This document shows, piece after piece, positions 45,439-56,030 of a stretch of DNA of 64,000 bases. Below the pieces are notes generated by a model. It was not told the origin of the DNA. It saw only the letters and a list, made by a program, of their open reading frames with translations, and searched no databases. Made by a program: the position numbers and the translations under genes. Within the stretch, counting starts at the first letter, position 1. Every line of letters begins with the position of its first letter. The stretch comes from Gymnopilus junonius (lineage: Eukaryota; Basidiomycota; Agaricomycetes; Agaricales; Galerinaceae), in assembly GCA_015501075.1 (NCBI GenBank), contig JADNYJ010000106.1:1-64000 (forward strand). The letters are read 5' to 3'.

Positions 45439-46529
45439 TCACCACTCATTCTGCCAATCCGCCGTGGCGCCGCACCCAAGCCGTCCATCCCGCCCTGTTA
45501 AAATACTCACAAATACCATCCCCTTGCCGTCCAAGACCCTTGGGAGCTGCACAAAGAACCTCCGCTGCTGCTCAACAGCCGCGCCGTGATCGGCGTCCGA
45601 GGATCGCTTGCTGATGGGTGCCACGAGAGTTTCGGATCCGAAGAGGCAGGTCGTGCGGAGCCGCTCGTCGCGGGAGAGGGTGGAAAAGATAGGGAGAAGA
45701 CGAGCACGGGTTTGCTACCTGGAATAAGTTGAGAGGAGAGATGATTGTTGGTGAGGGGGTGGTGGAGGACGGGAGGACCGAGGGCTTGTAGTACGAGGCG
45801 CTGCCAAAGTTGAGGTCGGATAAGGCCTTGACTCAAGGTCAATTGATGTCTGGAGAGGTATGGAGGGCTTATTATAGCGCATTACAAAAGATATTGCTTG
45901 CAGATGTACGTCAAATGTGGTGTTCGAAGAATTTTGTTGACGAATGGCAGAGATGGTCCATCCTGTTTGACAAGCTTTTAGAGCTAAAAGGGCAACCCCG
46001 ACGGTGATGTACTCGGGCACCGGTGTTTAGGAATGGACCACACTGGTTAAACTTCACCTCCTAGATCGTAGAGTAATAACCAAATTAGATTACTGATGAT
46101 AGCGTGATTCAGAAGAAAGGAAGTTAGAATTCACCTTGTTGTTGAAATTATGGAACGCGCCGATGTGACTGGACGTCCCAATAGTAGTGTATTTAAATAC
46201 ACAAAGGAATGGATATCGTTAACGTGGCTGGAAAATATCCGAAAAAATCAGCATCACGTTCCATGTGCAGTAGAAGCAAACATCAAGAGAAGAGACTAAA
46301 TTGCACACTCACAACTGATATTCACCCCCCTCCACGCCCTCGCCACCAGAAGTGGTGATAGCCCTCTGGGGAAAGTCTGGATGACCGTCTTCTAGTCCCT
46401 AATCTAGAGATCCCAACCGCACACACCGAGTCGGAGTATCTAAGACGCACCGTAGAAGAGGGTATAACACTGGCTGAGGCCGTAGATACCATAGCGAATG
46501 AGGTGAAAAGAGCAGTTTTCCTGTTTCAT
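45439..46529 (-). pseudogene. deleted copy of the ferritin-like gene
   Basis: Homologous at DNA level to 49690-51710, including exon and intron sequence and the 5' flank up to about 46830. It retains AVEQQRRFFVQLPRVLDGKG near the 3' end and the LTSSLNNL-equivalent exons in scrambled frame. About 1 kb corresponding to roughly 50660-51625 of the other copy is missing, with the junction near 46440. That removes most of the ferritin-like domain and the central exons. The start region (46529-46527) has lost the signal-peptide frame. Not functional. Confidence 0.75.
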
Positions 46530-47246
46530 ATTGAGGATTATTGGGTACTAGTGGCAATCTTTGATAGATGGGAACGATCGTCGGGGTAGTTTGTGGAGAT
46601 ACCTATAGTAATGTGAAAGAGTAGAGTCAGCACCGATCCGAAAGAAGGAAAAGAGTTCACTGAGTACTCCCTATGTATCACAGGAACATGTCGTTTCGAC
46701 CTGGATGACCATTAGTGGCTTAAACTTATGATAATCCTACGCATAATAAGCTGTGGAATTTGGTCGCGAAGGCATGTCTGAGTCCCTCTGACTGGGCTTC
46801 ACGCCATCGCCTCTGTGAGGGCAGTGAACTTTGGCCACCTGTCGCCTGTACGGGGGTACACTGTAAAGTTTCGATAAATCTCACAATTCACTGTCAAACA
46901 ATCGGCGTACCTTGGAATCTCGGATATGACGATCCTTTCTGGAGACGGTTATGAGGAGTGAGTGCAAGTAGATAGGAAGGCTTTCCGAGTGAAAGAGGAG
47001 GGGAACGTTTGGGCAATCCGGGAGTCCCGGAACTTCGTACTTATGTAAGCTGACTACAGGCTCGTTCAACTTGACTTCAAATTTTGAGTCAGTCAACAAG
47101 ATCTTAGACCACCCAGTAAGAATATTCTGCACTGCTACTTGGTCGAAAACTGATCTTTCGCCCATTTAAAGGATGCCAACTCTCTGTTCCCTCGTCTCCC
47201 AGCGAGTTCTTGATGTTACGTTGAGTATTTGTTATTGAAATTGCTT
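46530..47246. other. 5' flank of the deleted ferritin-like copy and spacer
   Basis: Up to about 46830 this matches the upstream flank of the other ferritin-like copy. The rest shows no gene. Confidence 0.4.
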
Positions 47247-47615
47247 TCAACTAGCGACAGCACCCTGCACATGTAGATGTGCCCCAGCACCATTTATACC
47301 GGTAGTAGTCCTTTTGAATAAGACGTTGCTATCACTGCCTGCACTCGTGTGCACGATAGTAACCCTGGAGGTTGAGACATTACTCCCACTGATAGCGTCG
47401 AAATCTTGGATTGCTGCGGCACTATTAGATCCGGAGGTCAAGGTGTTATCCACACCGAAAACGGCGAGATTTTGGAGTCTTGGGGCACTATTGGATTGGG
47501 GAGTTTGAAGAGATATGATTTGACCGATTACGCTCTGCGCTACGGCAGCCGTCTGGGTGGAGACAGTTTCATCGATACTCTCCGTCAACGACTGGATTAT
47601 ATATGTATTGATCAA
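47247..47615 (-). pseudogene. fragment related to the orphan Cys-repeat protein
   Basis: Encodes INTYIIQSLTESIDETVST, AAVAQSVIGQIISL and PRLQNLAVFG, which line up with IAGINQTVSTRMASVTQNVL and QQITSL of the protein at 41495-43455. It lacks the Cys repeats and the C-terminal module, and no upstream exon with a start is evident. It sits between the two ferritin-like copies in the same orientation. Confidence 0.5.
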
Positions 47616-48236
47616 ACAAAATAGATCATATTAGGAGACCTTCTGCCTTTCATTGTACATGCCATAGGTTTACCCATTGTAGAAGACCGGGTGACCAGTT
47701 TAGCCCTCATTTTCTCTTATTCACAAGCATGTCATTTTCATACATTATTATTTCCCCGGAGCATGCACTGTGATCACAGAAAAGGTTGCAATTTCCACAT
47801 AATTTCCGTTACATAGGAAGCGATGATCATTCTCATCATTGTTGACGAAGTAGCAGCCACTTCATGGGTTCAAGTGAGTAACTCGTGTCAAAGCATGTTA
47901 GGCAGTTAGCCTGAAGACTGAAATATATACTTCAAGAGAATCAAGTTCCTGTTCCTGTTCCTTCAAGTTTCACCAAAGATAGGCGACATCTCTACCCCAT
48001 AATTATTATGAAGTATTATCATACTGTGATCTATCATAAACGATGTAAGTTTCTGTGAGAAGAGATAGATTGAAGGTGACAATGCTTATTGACTTGTCTA
48101 TCCCTTGATCAGAATATTACATCAGATACTCAAACGGCAACAGTGGATGCGCACTCAACTAATCTCTTAGTAAATAAAAGTACCGTCCAAAAGGTCCAAA
48201 AAGTGAAAAAGGCTCTGCTTCCAGATTGCCGAAATG

Positions 48237-49326
48237 GAGGTTATTTGCAACAGGTTTTAAACGGAAATTGAACGAACGAAAAAGAAGCTGTTTTGTACGC
48301 TCCACTCGTTACGACAGGTTACGACTTCCATGAACCCGCATCAATCACCCGAACTAGTTTGCGTGCACGGGCCCTTTACCTCAATTGGATGATCTGATAA
48401 GATCACGAGTTTTCAATCTGCCCTCATCGTTTCTGCCGTCTTCAACGTTGTCACCGACGATGACTGTGCCCTTTTATTCTCTCACTTCAGTGCAGACTCT
48501 CCACCGCAGTCACCGTTGCTCGAGAAGGCAAAAAAACCTCATCGCTGAAAACAAGCAGGGATTAAAGGGTGAACGAGAGCTAGGATTCAAGGTAAGTCTG
48601 CCATGTATGCTACCCCCTCTCGCTACCGACCTGGTCTTGCCCGAAGTCCTTCTGTTCCCGAAATCGACTGGATACATCACTCCACCTCCGCCCAATCTCG
48701 CTTTCTTCACTCATGGGTTAGGAAGAGGCCACCAGCGCAACACTAACCTGCCTGATGTCGAAAACTATCAGTACCCTCCAAGTTCTGCGATGAACCCTCT
48801 TCCTGATCTCCGCCTGCCGCCCATCTCTGAGATTCTCGGTGACCGATCTATCCCAGGCCCGCTTTTGACTCACGATTCCAATGCGGCCGCATCTCCGAAA
48901 CTGCCACTTTGTTGTGGACGCGCTCTGTCTGCTGCTGCCTTTTCTTGCTCGTTTGAAGAACATATTGCTGTAAACAGTTTGAGATTTCATTGTCCATTTT
49001 CAGAACAATGATTATTACAAAAGACAAGATTATCGGTATCAGAGACGAGGTACTTGTTAAGAGTGAGAACGAGGTGCTTCAGGTATCTCAACATCACGTA
49101 TATTGTTCAACTACAATATGTTTTACAGAAGTCACTTCAGCTGAAGACCTATGATGTCACATTGATTGTTGATCAAGAGAAGAACTGGTTCGCCAGCCAG
49201 TACAGTCTTGGCATGAACCGCAGCCAAGTGGGGCTCATCAGCTCAGTTGGTAGGCAGTTGTTTTGAATGAAAAAGAAGCCGTTCTAAACGGAAATTTGAT
49301 TTTAAACGGGTTGCAAATAACCTCTA
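48237..49326. mobile_element. small inverted-repeat element (about 1.09 kb)
   Basis: AGGTTATTTGCAAC at 48237 is matched by its exact inverse GTTGCAAATAACCT ending near 49325. Just inside both ends is a GTTTTAAACGG / CGGTTCTAAACGG-like motif, and GAAAAAGAAGC occurs near both ends. The layout fits a non-autonomous DNA transposon or large MITE. No clear target-site duplication was found and no transposase is visible. Confidence 0.5.
48385..49011 (+). CDS. hypothetical open frame inside the small element
   Basis: An uninterrupted frame of 208 codons, MDDLIRSRVFNLPSS to SLRFHCPFSEQ, with no recognisable domain. It contains a good donor (GTAAGT at about 48594), so the true product, if any, may be shorter or spliced. 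Composition is Pro/Ser/Leu-rich. It may be chance coding in non-autonomous element DNA. Confidence 0.2.
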   Translation: MDDLIRSRVFNLPSSFLPSSTLSPTMTVPFYSLTSVQTLHRSHRCSRRQKNLIAENKQGLKGERELGFKVSLPCMLPPLATDLVLPEVLLFPKSTGYITPPPPNLAFFTHGLGRGHQRNTNLPDVENYQYPPSSAMNPLPDLRLPPISEILGDRSIPGPLLTHDSNAAASPKLPLCCGRALSAAAFSCSFEEHIAVNSLRFHCPFSEQ

Positions 49327-49677
49327 ATCCAACGAATGTTCATTCGCTGTTCACCGTTATATGAAGCCATGGTCATTCACAAAATACACCGTTCGCGGAC
49401 TTTGGAATCCAGCTATTTTTAGAGCGACTTCCTTCTATGGTCTTTGCGTGCCTCACGGCCTTTGGCACCGCACTCTGAAGTTGGACAACGAGAACCAGAA
49501 ACTTTCTATCCGACCCACGCTTATAGAAATCGAACCACGAGCAAGCGGTCCGGTCAAAAAATAAATAAAAAGGACAAAAAACCAGAAAGGGTATATGTAA
49601 GTCACGTTGTAAAAATGTGCGCGCAAAAATCAATCAATGCAAAAAAAAAAGCCCCAACACCACACACACACATCATC

Positions 49678-51709
49678 CTACTTCTCTGCACCAAAAGGGA
49701 AAACCGCAATAGCCGGCCCAGCAACCACATTTTCCCCATCCGCCGCGTCCATCCCACCGCGCCCTCTCAACACACTAACAAACACCGTCCCCTTGCCGTC
49801 CAAATCCCTCGGGATCTGTACATAAAACCTCCTCTGCTGCTCAACAGCCGTGCCATGATCAGGGTCCGAGAACCGCTCGCTAATAGGCGCGAAGATGGTT
49901 TCGAACCCAAAGAGGAATGTCGCGTAGAGCCGCTCGTCGCGGGAGAGAGGTGGGGAGGGTAAGGGGAAGACGAGCTCGGCCTCGTTGCCTGGGATGAGCT
50001 GCGAGGAGAGGGTCAGAGCTGGTGAGGGGGTGACGGAGGATGGGAGGAGGGAGGGGTTGGCCGATGCTATGCTGTTAAAGTTGAGGTTGGATAAGGAGCT
50101 GAGGAGCGTGATGACTTGGCTTGAGGTTAATGGTGTCTGGAGGAGGGATTAGTGAAGGGCATTGGAAAAGAGAGGCCGCTTGTGAATGTACCTCAAATGC
50201 GGTGTTCCAAGGATTCTGTTGGCGAATGGCAGAATTGATCCATCCAGTCTGACGAGCTTCTAGAGCTAAAAGTGCGGCGCCGACGGTGACGTACTCCTAG
50301 ATCACGGAATGATAACAATTTAGTTTCCTTGATGACGGCGTGATCTAGCAAACGAAGCTAGGGATCCACCTTATTGTTAAAATTATGGATCGCGCCTATA
50401 TAACTGGACGTCCCAATGGTAGTAATCGCTTCGCTCAAATCCACAAAGGAATGGATGTCGTTGACGTGGCTGAAAAATATCCAAAAATCAGCACCAGGTT
50501 TCTTCTGCAGAAAAAATGGCAACCAGATCAGACACTCACAACTGGTATTCGCCCTCCTTTACGCCCTCGCCACCAGAAGTGGTGATAGCGCTCTTGAGAA
50601 AGTCCAGATGGACCTTCTTTTGGTCCCTAATCTGTAGGTACCGACCGCGCACCCAGTCGGGATACCCAGCGAGAGAAAAATCCTCCTGCTGGAACCGCGA
50701 GAGGCCTTGGGCGAAAAAGGCATGCGAGACGTCCTGGATCAGAAGCGCGAGGTTGAGATTTTGGATATCGGCTGAAAGATAGTCGGTCAGTAAAGAGTGG
50801 TAAAAAATTGTGATGAGTATGCACACCCGGGGAATCGTCTGACTCATCCTCGTTGCTTTTGGATTCGCTGGCAGCGAGATCCACGTCTTCTCGAGAATGA
50901 AGAGTTCCTGTTAAACACATTTAATTAGCGAAGAGGGTCTGTAAAAGCGAACAAAATACTTACCTGAGTTTATGAGCTCGGCGAGTTTGACGGGATCTAG
51001 GAGAGTGCGTATGGCGCGCTGAGCAAAGAAAAAGACTGGCACTAAGGGGAAGCCATACCGATTTCTCCATCCCGACTAAAGACGCTGTTGTGGTGATGAG
51101 TTAGACCTAGAGACGGTCCACGAGTACAAAAAGCTGCCTATATGCACCGAAAATATAAACCAAACTACGTACCACCAAAATGATAAACAGAACGCAGTGC
51201 CTTGCTCTCCGTGGTAGGTCCTTCTTGTTTGGGTTTGGAGCACACAACTCCCTTACCCTCCAGAACACAGCTGACGGGTGGAGGATACCCCATGCCATGT
51301 GAATGGGGTTCACCCTCTGATTCAGCCCGTGCTACTGGGAGCGGCGCGAGGATAGCGTCAGCTGGAACGGCTGCAAATATTATGAAAGTTAGAGGTATGG
51401 ACCAGAATTGAAGAAAGAAAGCGACTGACGGGCAACGGCGGAGTTAACCTTTCCTTCGAGCGATGCTAAACCATTCAGACAAAGGGAGATCAACCTCCAG
51501 ACAGAGATTTTCGAATGAAGAGTACTTACAGATGGTGGCACGACGATGTGGCATGGCTAGAACGAACAATGAGTGGCTGACAACAAAAAGAAATGGAGGC
51601 GCTACTGACTCATGTCACGGTGATGCGCCGTAGAAGAGGGTATGACACTTGCTGAGGCCGTAGATGCCATAGCGATGGCCACGAATGAAGTGAGAAGGGC
51701 GGCTTTCAT
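49678..51709 (-). CDS. secreted ferritin-like (Rds1-type) protein
   Basis: Start at 51709 with a clear signal peptide, MKAALLTSFVAIAMASTASA. Exons then give AVPADAILAPLPVARAESEG, RTLLDPVKLAELINS, ADIQNLNLALLIQDVSHAFF, YPDWVRGRYLQIRDQKKVHL, VNDIHSFVDLSEAITTIG, EYVTVGAALLALEARQTGW, INSAIRQQNPWNTAFE, and a C-terminal beta-rich part ending AGPAIAVFPFGAEK at 49678. Order and spacing match fungal ferritin-like Rds1/desiccation-related proteins. The usual metal ligands (Glu in LEHLE, Glu-x-x-His in DEETH) are replaced here by Gln/Ser and Lys-Val-His, so a di-iron centre is doubtful. Exon joins are reasonable but not all checked. A deleted copy lies at 45439-46529. Confidence 0.75.
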
Positions 51710-54700
51710 GGTCGAGATTTCAAGTTGTTGATATTAAAGATTGTTGGGTAGAAGTCTTTGATGGATGGTAACGATCGTCAGAGTAGAAATATTGGGCAGA
51801 AGAGTAGTTTGTGGAGACGCCTATAGGAATGTGCAAGAGCAGAGTTAGCTCTGAACAGAAAAAAAGGAAAGGGGTCGTTAAGTACTTACGATCCCAGGTG
51901 GCTGAACATGTCGTTTCGGCCTGGATACCCATTGGTGACTTGAGCTCGATCGATTCATCCGAGGGTTAAGCTGCATTTCGACCATATTCTTACGCCCAAT
52001 AAGCCATAGCATTGAATCACCAGGGCGTGTTTCGCATACTGAACTCCACGGGTGTCACCCGACGCGCCATGACGGTGAACTTCGACGTGTCGAATGTCAG
52101 AGGATCGCATATTGGGAGAATCTGACAGTTCAGGTGAAGCATAGAGGAGTCAGGACATGTGAAAAACAGGGATTCTGGTACAGAGGGCACTGTCAACGTT
52201 GTCGTCGATTACGAGGAGGGACTGCAGGTCGTTGCGGAGGAAGGCGGCAATAGCCGATCAGGTGATGGTTCGGGGAGGTAAGAGCAACCCGCCACCTTTC
52301 CGCACTTTTTGTCTTCGCTCTACAACGACTGTCCTTCTTTCATATTGCACTGGACATCCGAAAAATTTCTACCGTGCATGACCCACACATATAGTCTTAA
52401 TGTTTTCTGTTACGCTTCGGAATAGTGGTGCTAGTGACAAGGGCTAATTTGGTCGAGAAAACTTCCAACTTCTGAGTCGTGACCGTACCCCATTCAGTCA
52501 AAGTGCTCTATCTGGAAACCAGTCCTCAGTAAGGCAATGTGGACCACATGGCGAACAAGCCCAGAATATCAACTGAATGTCTAACAGACATAGCAACGAA
52601 CAAAACGTGTCTGCATTGTTGCGAAAAAATTTTCCTTCGGTGGATATGTGCGCACCGAATTTCGGCTTCAAACTTTCGACCCACACTATCAGCCTCAGGA
52701 TATATAAAGGCGAGAGACCACTCCCGGTTTTCCTTTGTTCCCTTCCTCCCACCACCAGGTAGGTGTTCTACATTTCAACGCTCACTTGCCATCCACTACC
52801 AGTCTTCGAACCTTGAGCTCCTTCTCAAAGATTAACGTCTTCGCCCGACTGGTAGCACTCAGATCTCTCGTCGCATCTCTGCTTGCTTCGTCGAAGTTTG
52901 AGATGGATTCGTCCAAATTTCTCGTGTACATTATGTGTCGTAGACACTGGTAGCCGTGCGGCGAGAGCAAGTGTGTCGAGTAAGCGGCCAGCCAGGCTTT
53001 TGCGGTTCTTGGACAAGGACCTTTCCTTGGGGATGCATTTTACACCACTACCTGGAACTATCGGTATGCTTATAATTATGTGGCCTCTATCTCTCTGTTT
53101 TCTATCGAAGCCTACCAGGCCGAAGTTCCGATTTGTCTCTTTTCTCTTCGTATTATCATTTACTGCATGTGCAACGTCTCCTCAGCCCGTCGCCCTAGAG
53201 GAATGTGCCCAGTTACTCCGGCGGGAGTGACCCCTCGATAATGTGCAGTGCTGTGTTTCATGCTACGCTAACCATCTATGGTGGTGGGAGTACACAGCTG
53301 GCTGCTTTGGGTTCTTTGGTGGTCGCCCGTGGTTGACTGGGCTTCCGGTTCTTTCTTGAATCATGGGTTCCGGGCTGAGTAGAACCTTTTGCTGATGGCA
53401 GTCCTGGTCATCTTATATGCTTGACTTCTCCCTTGAACGATGAAAATAGGTTGAAATTTTGCTTCTTTTTGCTTCTTTTTTCCATCTTTCATCTTTTCTT
53501 TTCCGTTATCCATTTTGACTAAAGCTCCGCTCGATGATTCAATTCCTGGAGTAACTGCATTCTTCTTGTTGTCCTTTCATGCATTACCCATTGACTCACA
53601 TATTTGGCTCCTCATCTTCAGATAATTTTTTACCAGCTACTACTACAAGTACTATCAAATCAACTCCCACATCATTATATGAGCCCCATGTGTCCAATTC
53701 GACATTATACATTATAGCAGCTAGTGCTGCGATAGGTTGAGAAGCAATAAAATGTGGTGGCTGGGCTAAATTTCTTCGGATGTTCACTCGGAGTGAGGTG
53801 TACCGTGTTTTTATTTTTCCCTTTTCCTTTTTTACACCCTCCCTTCTCTTCCTCTTTAAATCACATCATTCCCTTCCTACAAGTTGTCATCAATGCCCAG
53901 CTGAGCTCCTGGACCTTCATCCTCGCAATACCAACCATACTTCCTTGATATAGGAACGTATGTAGTTGGTGAGGCGAGCGAGAGTGGTGCTTCATCCCGA
54001 TTGCTTGGCTGGGCTGGATTCAACTTGGTTTCAGGATAATGCAACATGTATAATCACTGTCCACTTGTAATCTGAAAAAACTCGCATTCATTGATTTCAG
54101 TTTATTTGTTGAAGAGTTTATTACCAATATCTTCATAAGAATTCATCAGCTGACCAAATGTCCATCAACAGGCCAGCTGTAGGTTACGCACCGGAAGCTT
54201 AGCAATATAAATGGTAAATCTGACTGAAAGATTTCAAGTATGGAGACAGCTGTGGAATTTCTTCGCAGTTGAAATAAAAAGACCCTTTATATTCTATAAA
54301 TAAATTTAAAAGGTCTTTAAATTTCAAATGCAAAGGAATCTCGCAGCAGAATCAGGATTTCAAAGCTTTTGTTCAAATTTAAAGGCCCTTTGTATAAGTA
54401 AACCTCTGGTGTGTTAAAAACCCGACGGGTTCATTGTTATACAATAGTCACGCGGATCATTCTAGATATTTATTTTCACATTCCTCCTCGAGGCCCATGA
54501 TCTTACTCAAGAGACACCCAGAAACCCCTCCCAGCTCATTTATACGCGTCGCACACGCCGGAAAGCTGGCTACTGACGCAGACGCACGAACCCGTTCAAG
54601 GTCGTGCTCGAGACATGTTCAAGAGCTGGAACTCTGAGCGGCAGGGATATTCGGAAAGCGTCACGATCATAGCACAATGCGCTATGCTATCATTGGATAT

Positions 54701-56030
54701 ACAGCATCCAGCTGAACCGACCTCATCCTCGCGTTTGTTCTATCTCAGTCTTCAAGCTTCCGGATACCGTTGTATCGCCAGCGCTATAATCATTCCTAAG
54801 GGTAACATCGGTTTCAAGAGGTCGAGCTCTTGTATGACCGTCACTATGCAGGCCGCGCTCGCATCTCTGTCATTTTAAATTCAATGGAAGGAAGGAACCA
54901 GCGGTGTCGTGCCCTTCCTTTCCTCATCGATCCCTCGCTGTAATAAAGTTGTCTCTCCCTCTACGCAAAGCACCCCACCGCCCGTGGTTATGGTTGGGAG
55001 CATCCACTGCAGACTCTTATTTCGGTGCTCTTCCGCACTTGCTGTTGCGGTTTGCCCACGATACCTCCGCTAGCTGCACTGCTCAAACGTTATTGTCAAA
55101 CGTGTTATCGTTGAAATGTCCAATGCTCATACCATTACCAAGCACCAGGCCTCAGCTGTCCTCGCTCGTCAATCTCAATTTACTGCTACATAGGTCCCAT
55201 CCTCATCCTCCGCTTCTGCAATGTGCAACCTGCACTGCATTCTTCGCAGGACCTTTCATTTCCGTTCTTGATTCTCATACATTCCAGCCTCAGCATTAGC
55301 ACCAGCACCAACACTACCCCATCTGCATCCGCCAAGTCACCTTATGACAGTGTCCCAGAGCCGATGCCTGTCCTCCTCTGTTCAGGCATTGATGAGGCAT
55401 TGATGAGGGTTTTGTTTCCGTGAAGATGACGGTGAAGATGACGGTGAAGGTGAAGGTGAAGATCGGAGTGCTGCTGGGTTAGGACTGTTATCCAATGTCA
55501 TTGGTGATGTAGGCGTGTTCTATGTACTCGAACTTGTAAGCGGAATGCGGGGGCTACGTTGGATGCGGCTGTTGGATGCGGCTGTTGGATCTTCAGAAGA
55601 TCGAGGCGGGTGTTGCTCGGCTTAGGGTTTACCAGCACCCCTCTGTGTCCAGCTCGTCGGAACTCATCTATTCTTCTGCTTCTCCTGTTCTTTCATTCAG
55701 CTGTGCCTGCCCCCCAAGCTCCAAGTCACACGCAGTCAAGCAACTCACAATCACCCACCGCCAATTATGCCAGACTGAGCGTGATGGCCTGTCGTACGTT
55801 CATGTTGAGGAGGCGCAGGCCGGAGCGCTGCTGATGCTGACTTTCCTTCCTGTAATGTTTCGCACGCTTTATATCGTTGTACGTATCTCAACAATCGGAA
55901 ATTTAACAAACTCGAAAGCAGAGGTATAAAATACTACGTAGCAATATAACGTACATCATGATACTGTACATGTTCATTGTCGTAACCCATAAACCTTGGA
56001 AAATGCCAGAGCAGTCCAGCAGACCTTTCA
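51710..56030. other. 4.3 kb region without a supported gene
   Basis: Scattered frames only. A TATA-like GGATATATAAAGG lies at about 52696 on the plus strand, followed by a splice-like CCAG/GTAGGT, but no convincing coding exon follows. At 54260-54430 there is AT-rich sequence with imperfect palindromes around AAAGGTCTTT. At 55423-55467 is a GAAGATGACGGT repeat and at 55560-55592 a tandem 15-mer GGATGCGGCTGTT. Confidence 0.4.

Noticed and set aside
55423..55592. Short tandem repeats considered as a CRISPR-like array
   Set aside because: Units are directly adjacent microsatellite or minisatellite repeats without spacers, in a eukaryotic context.
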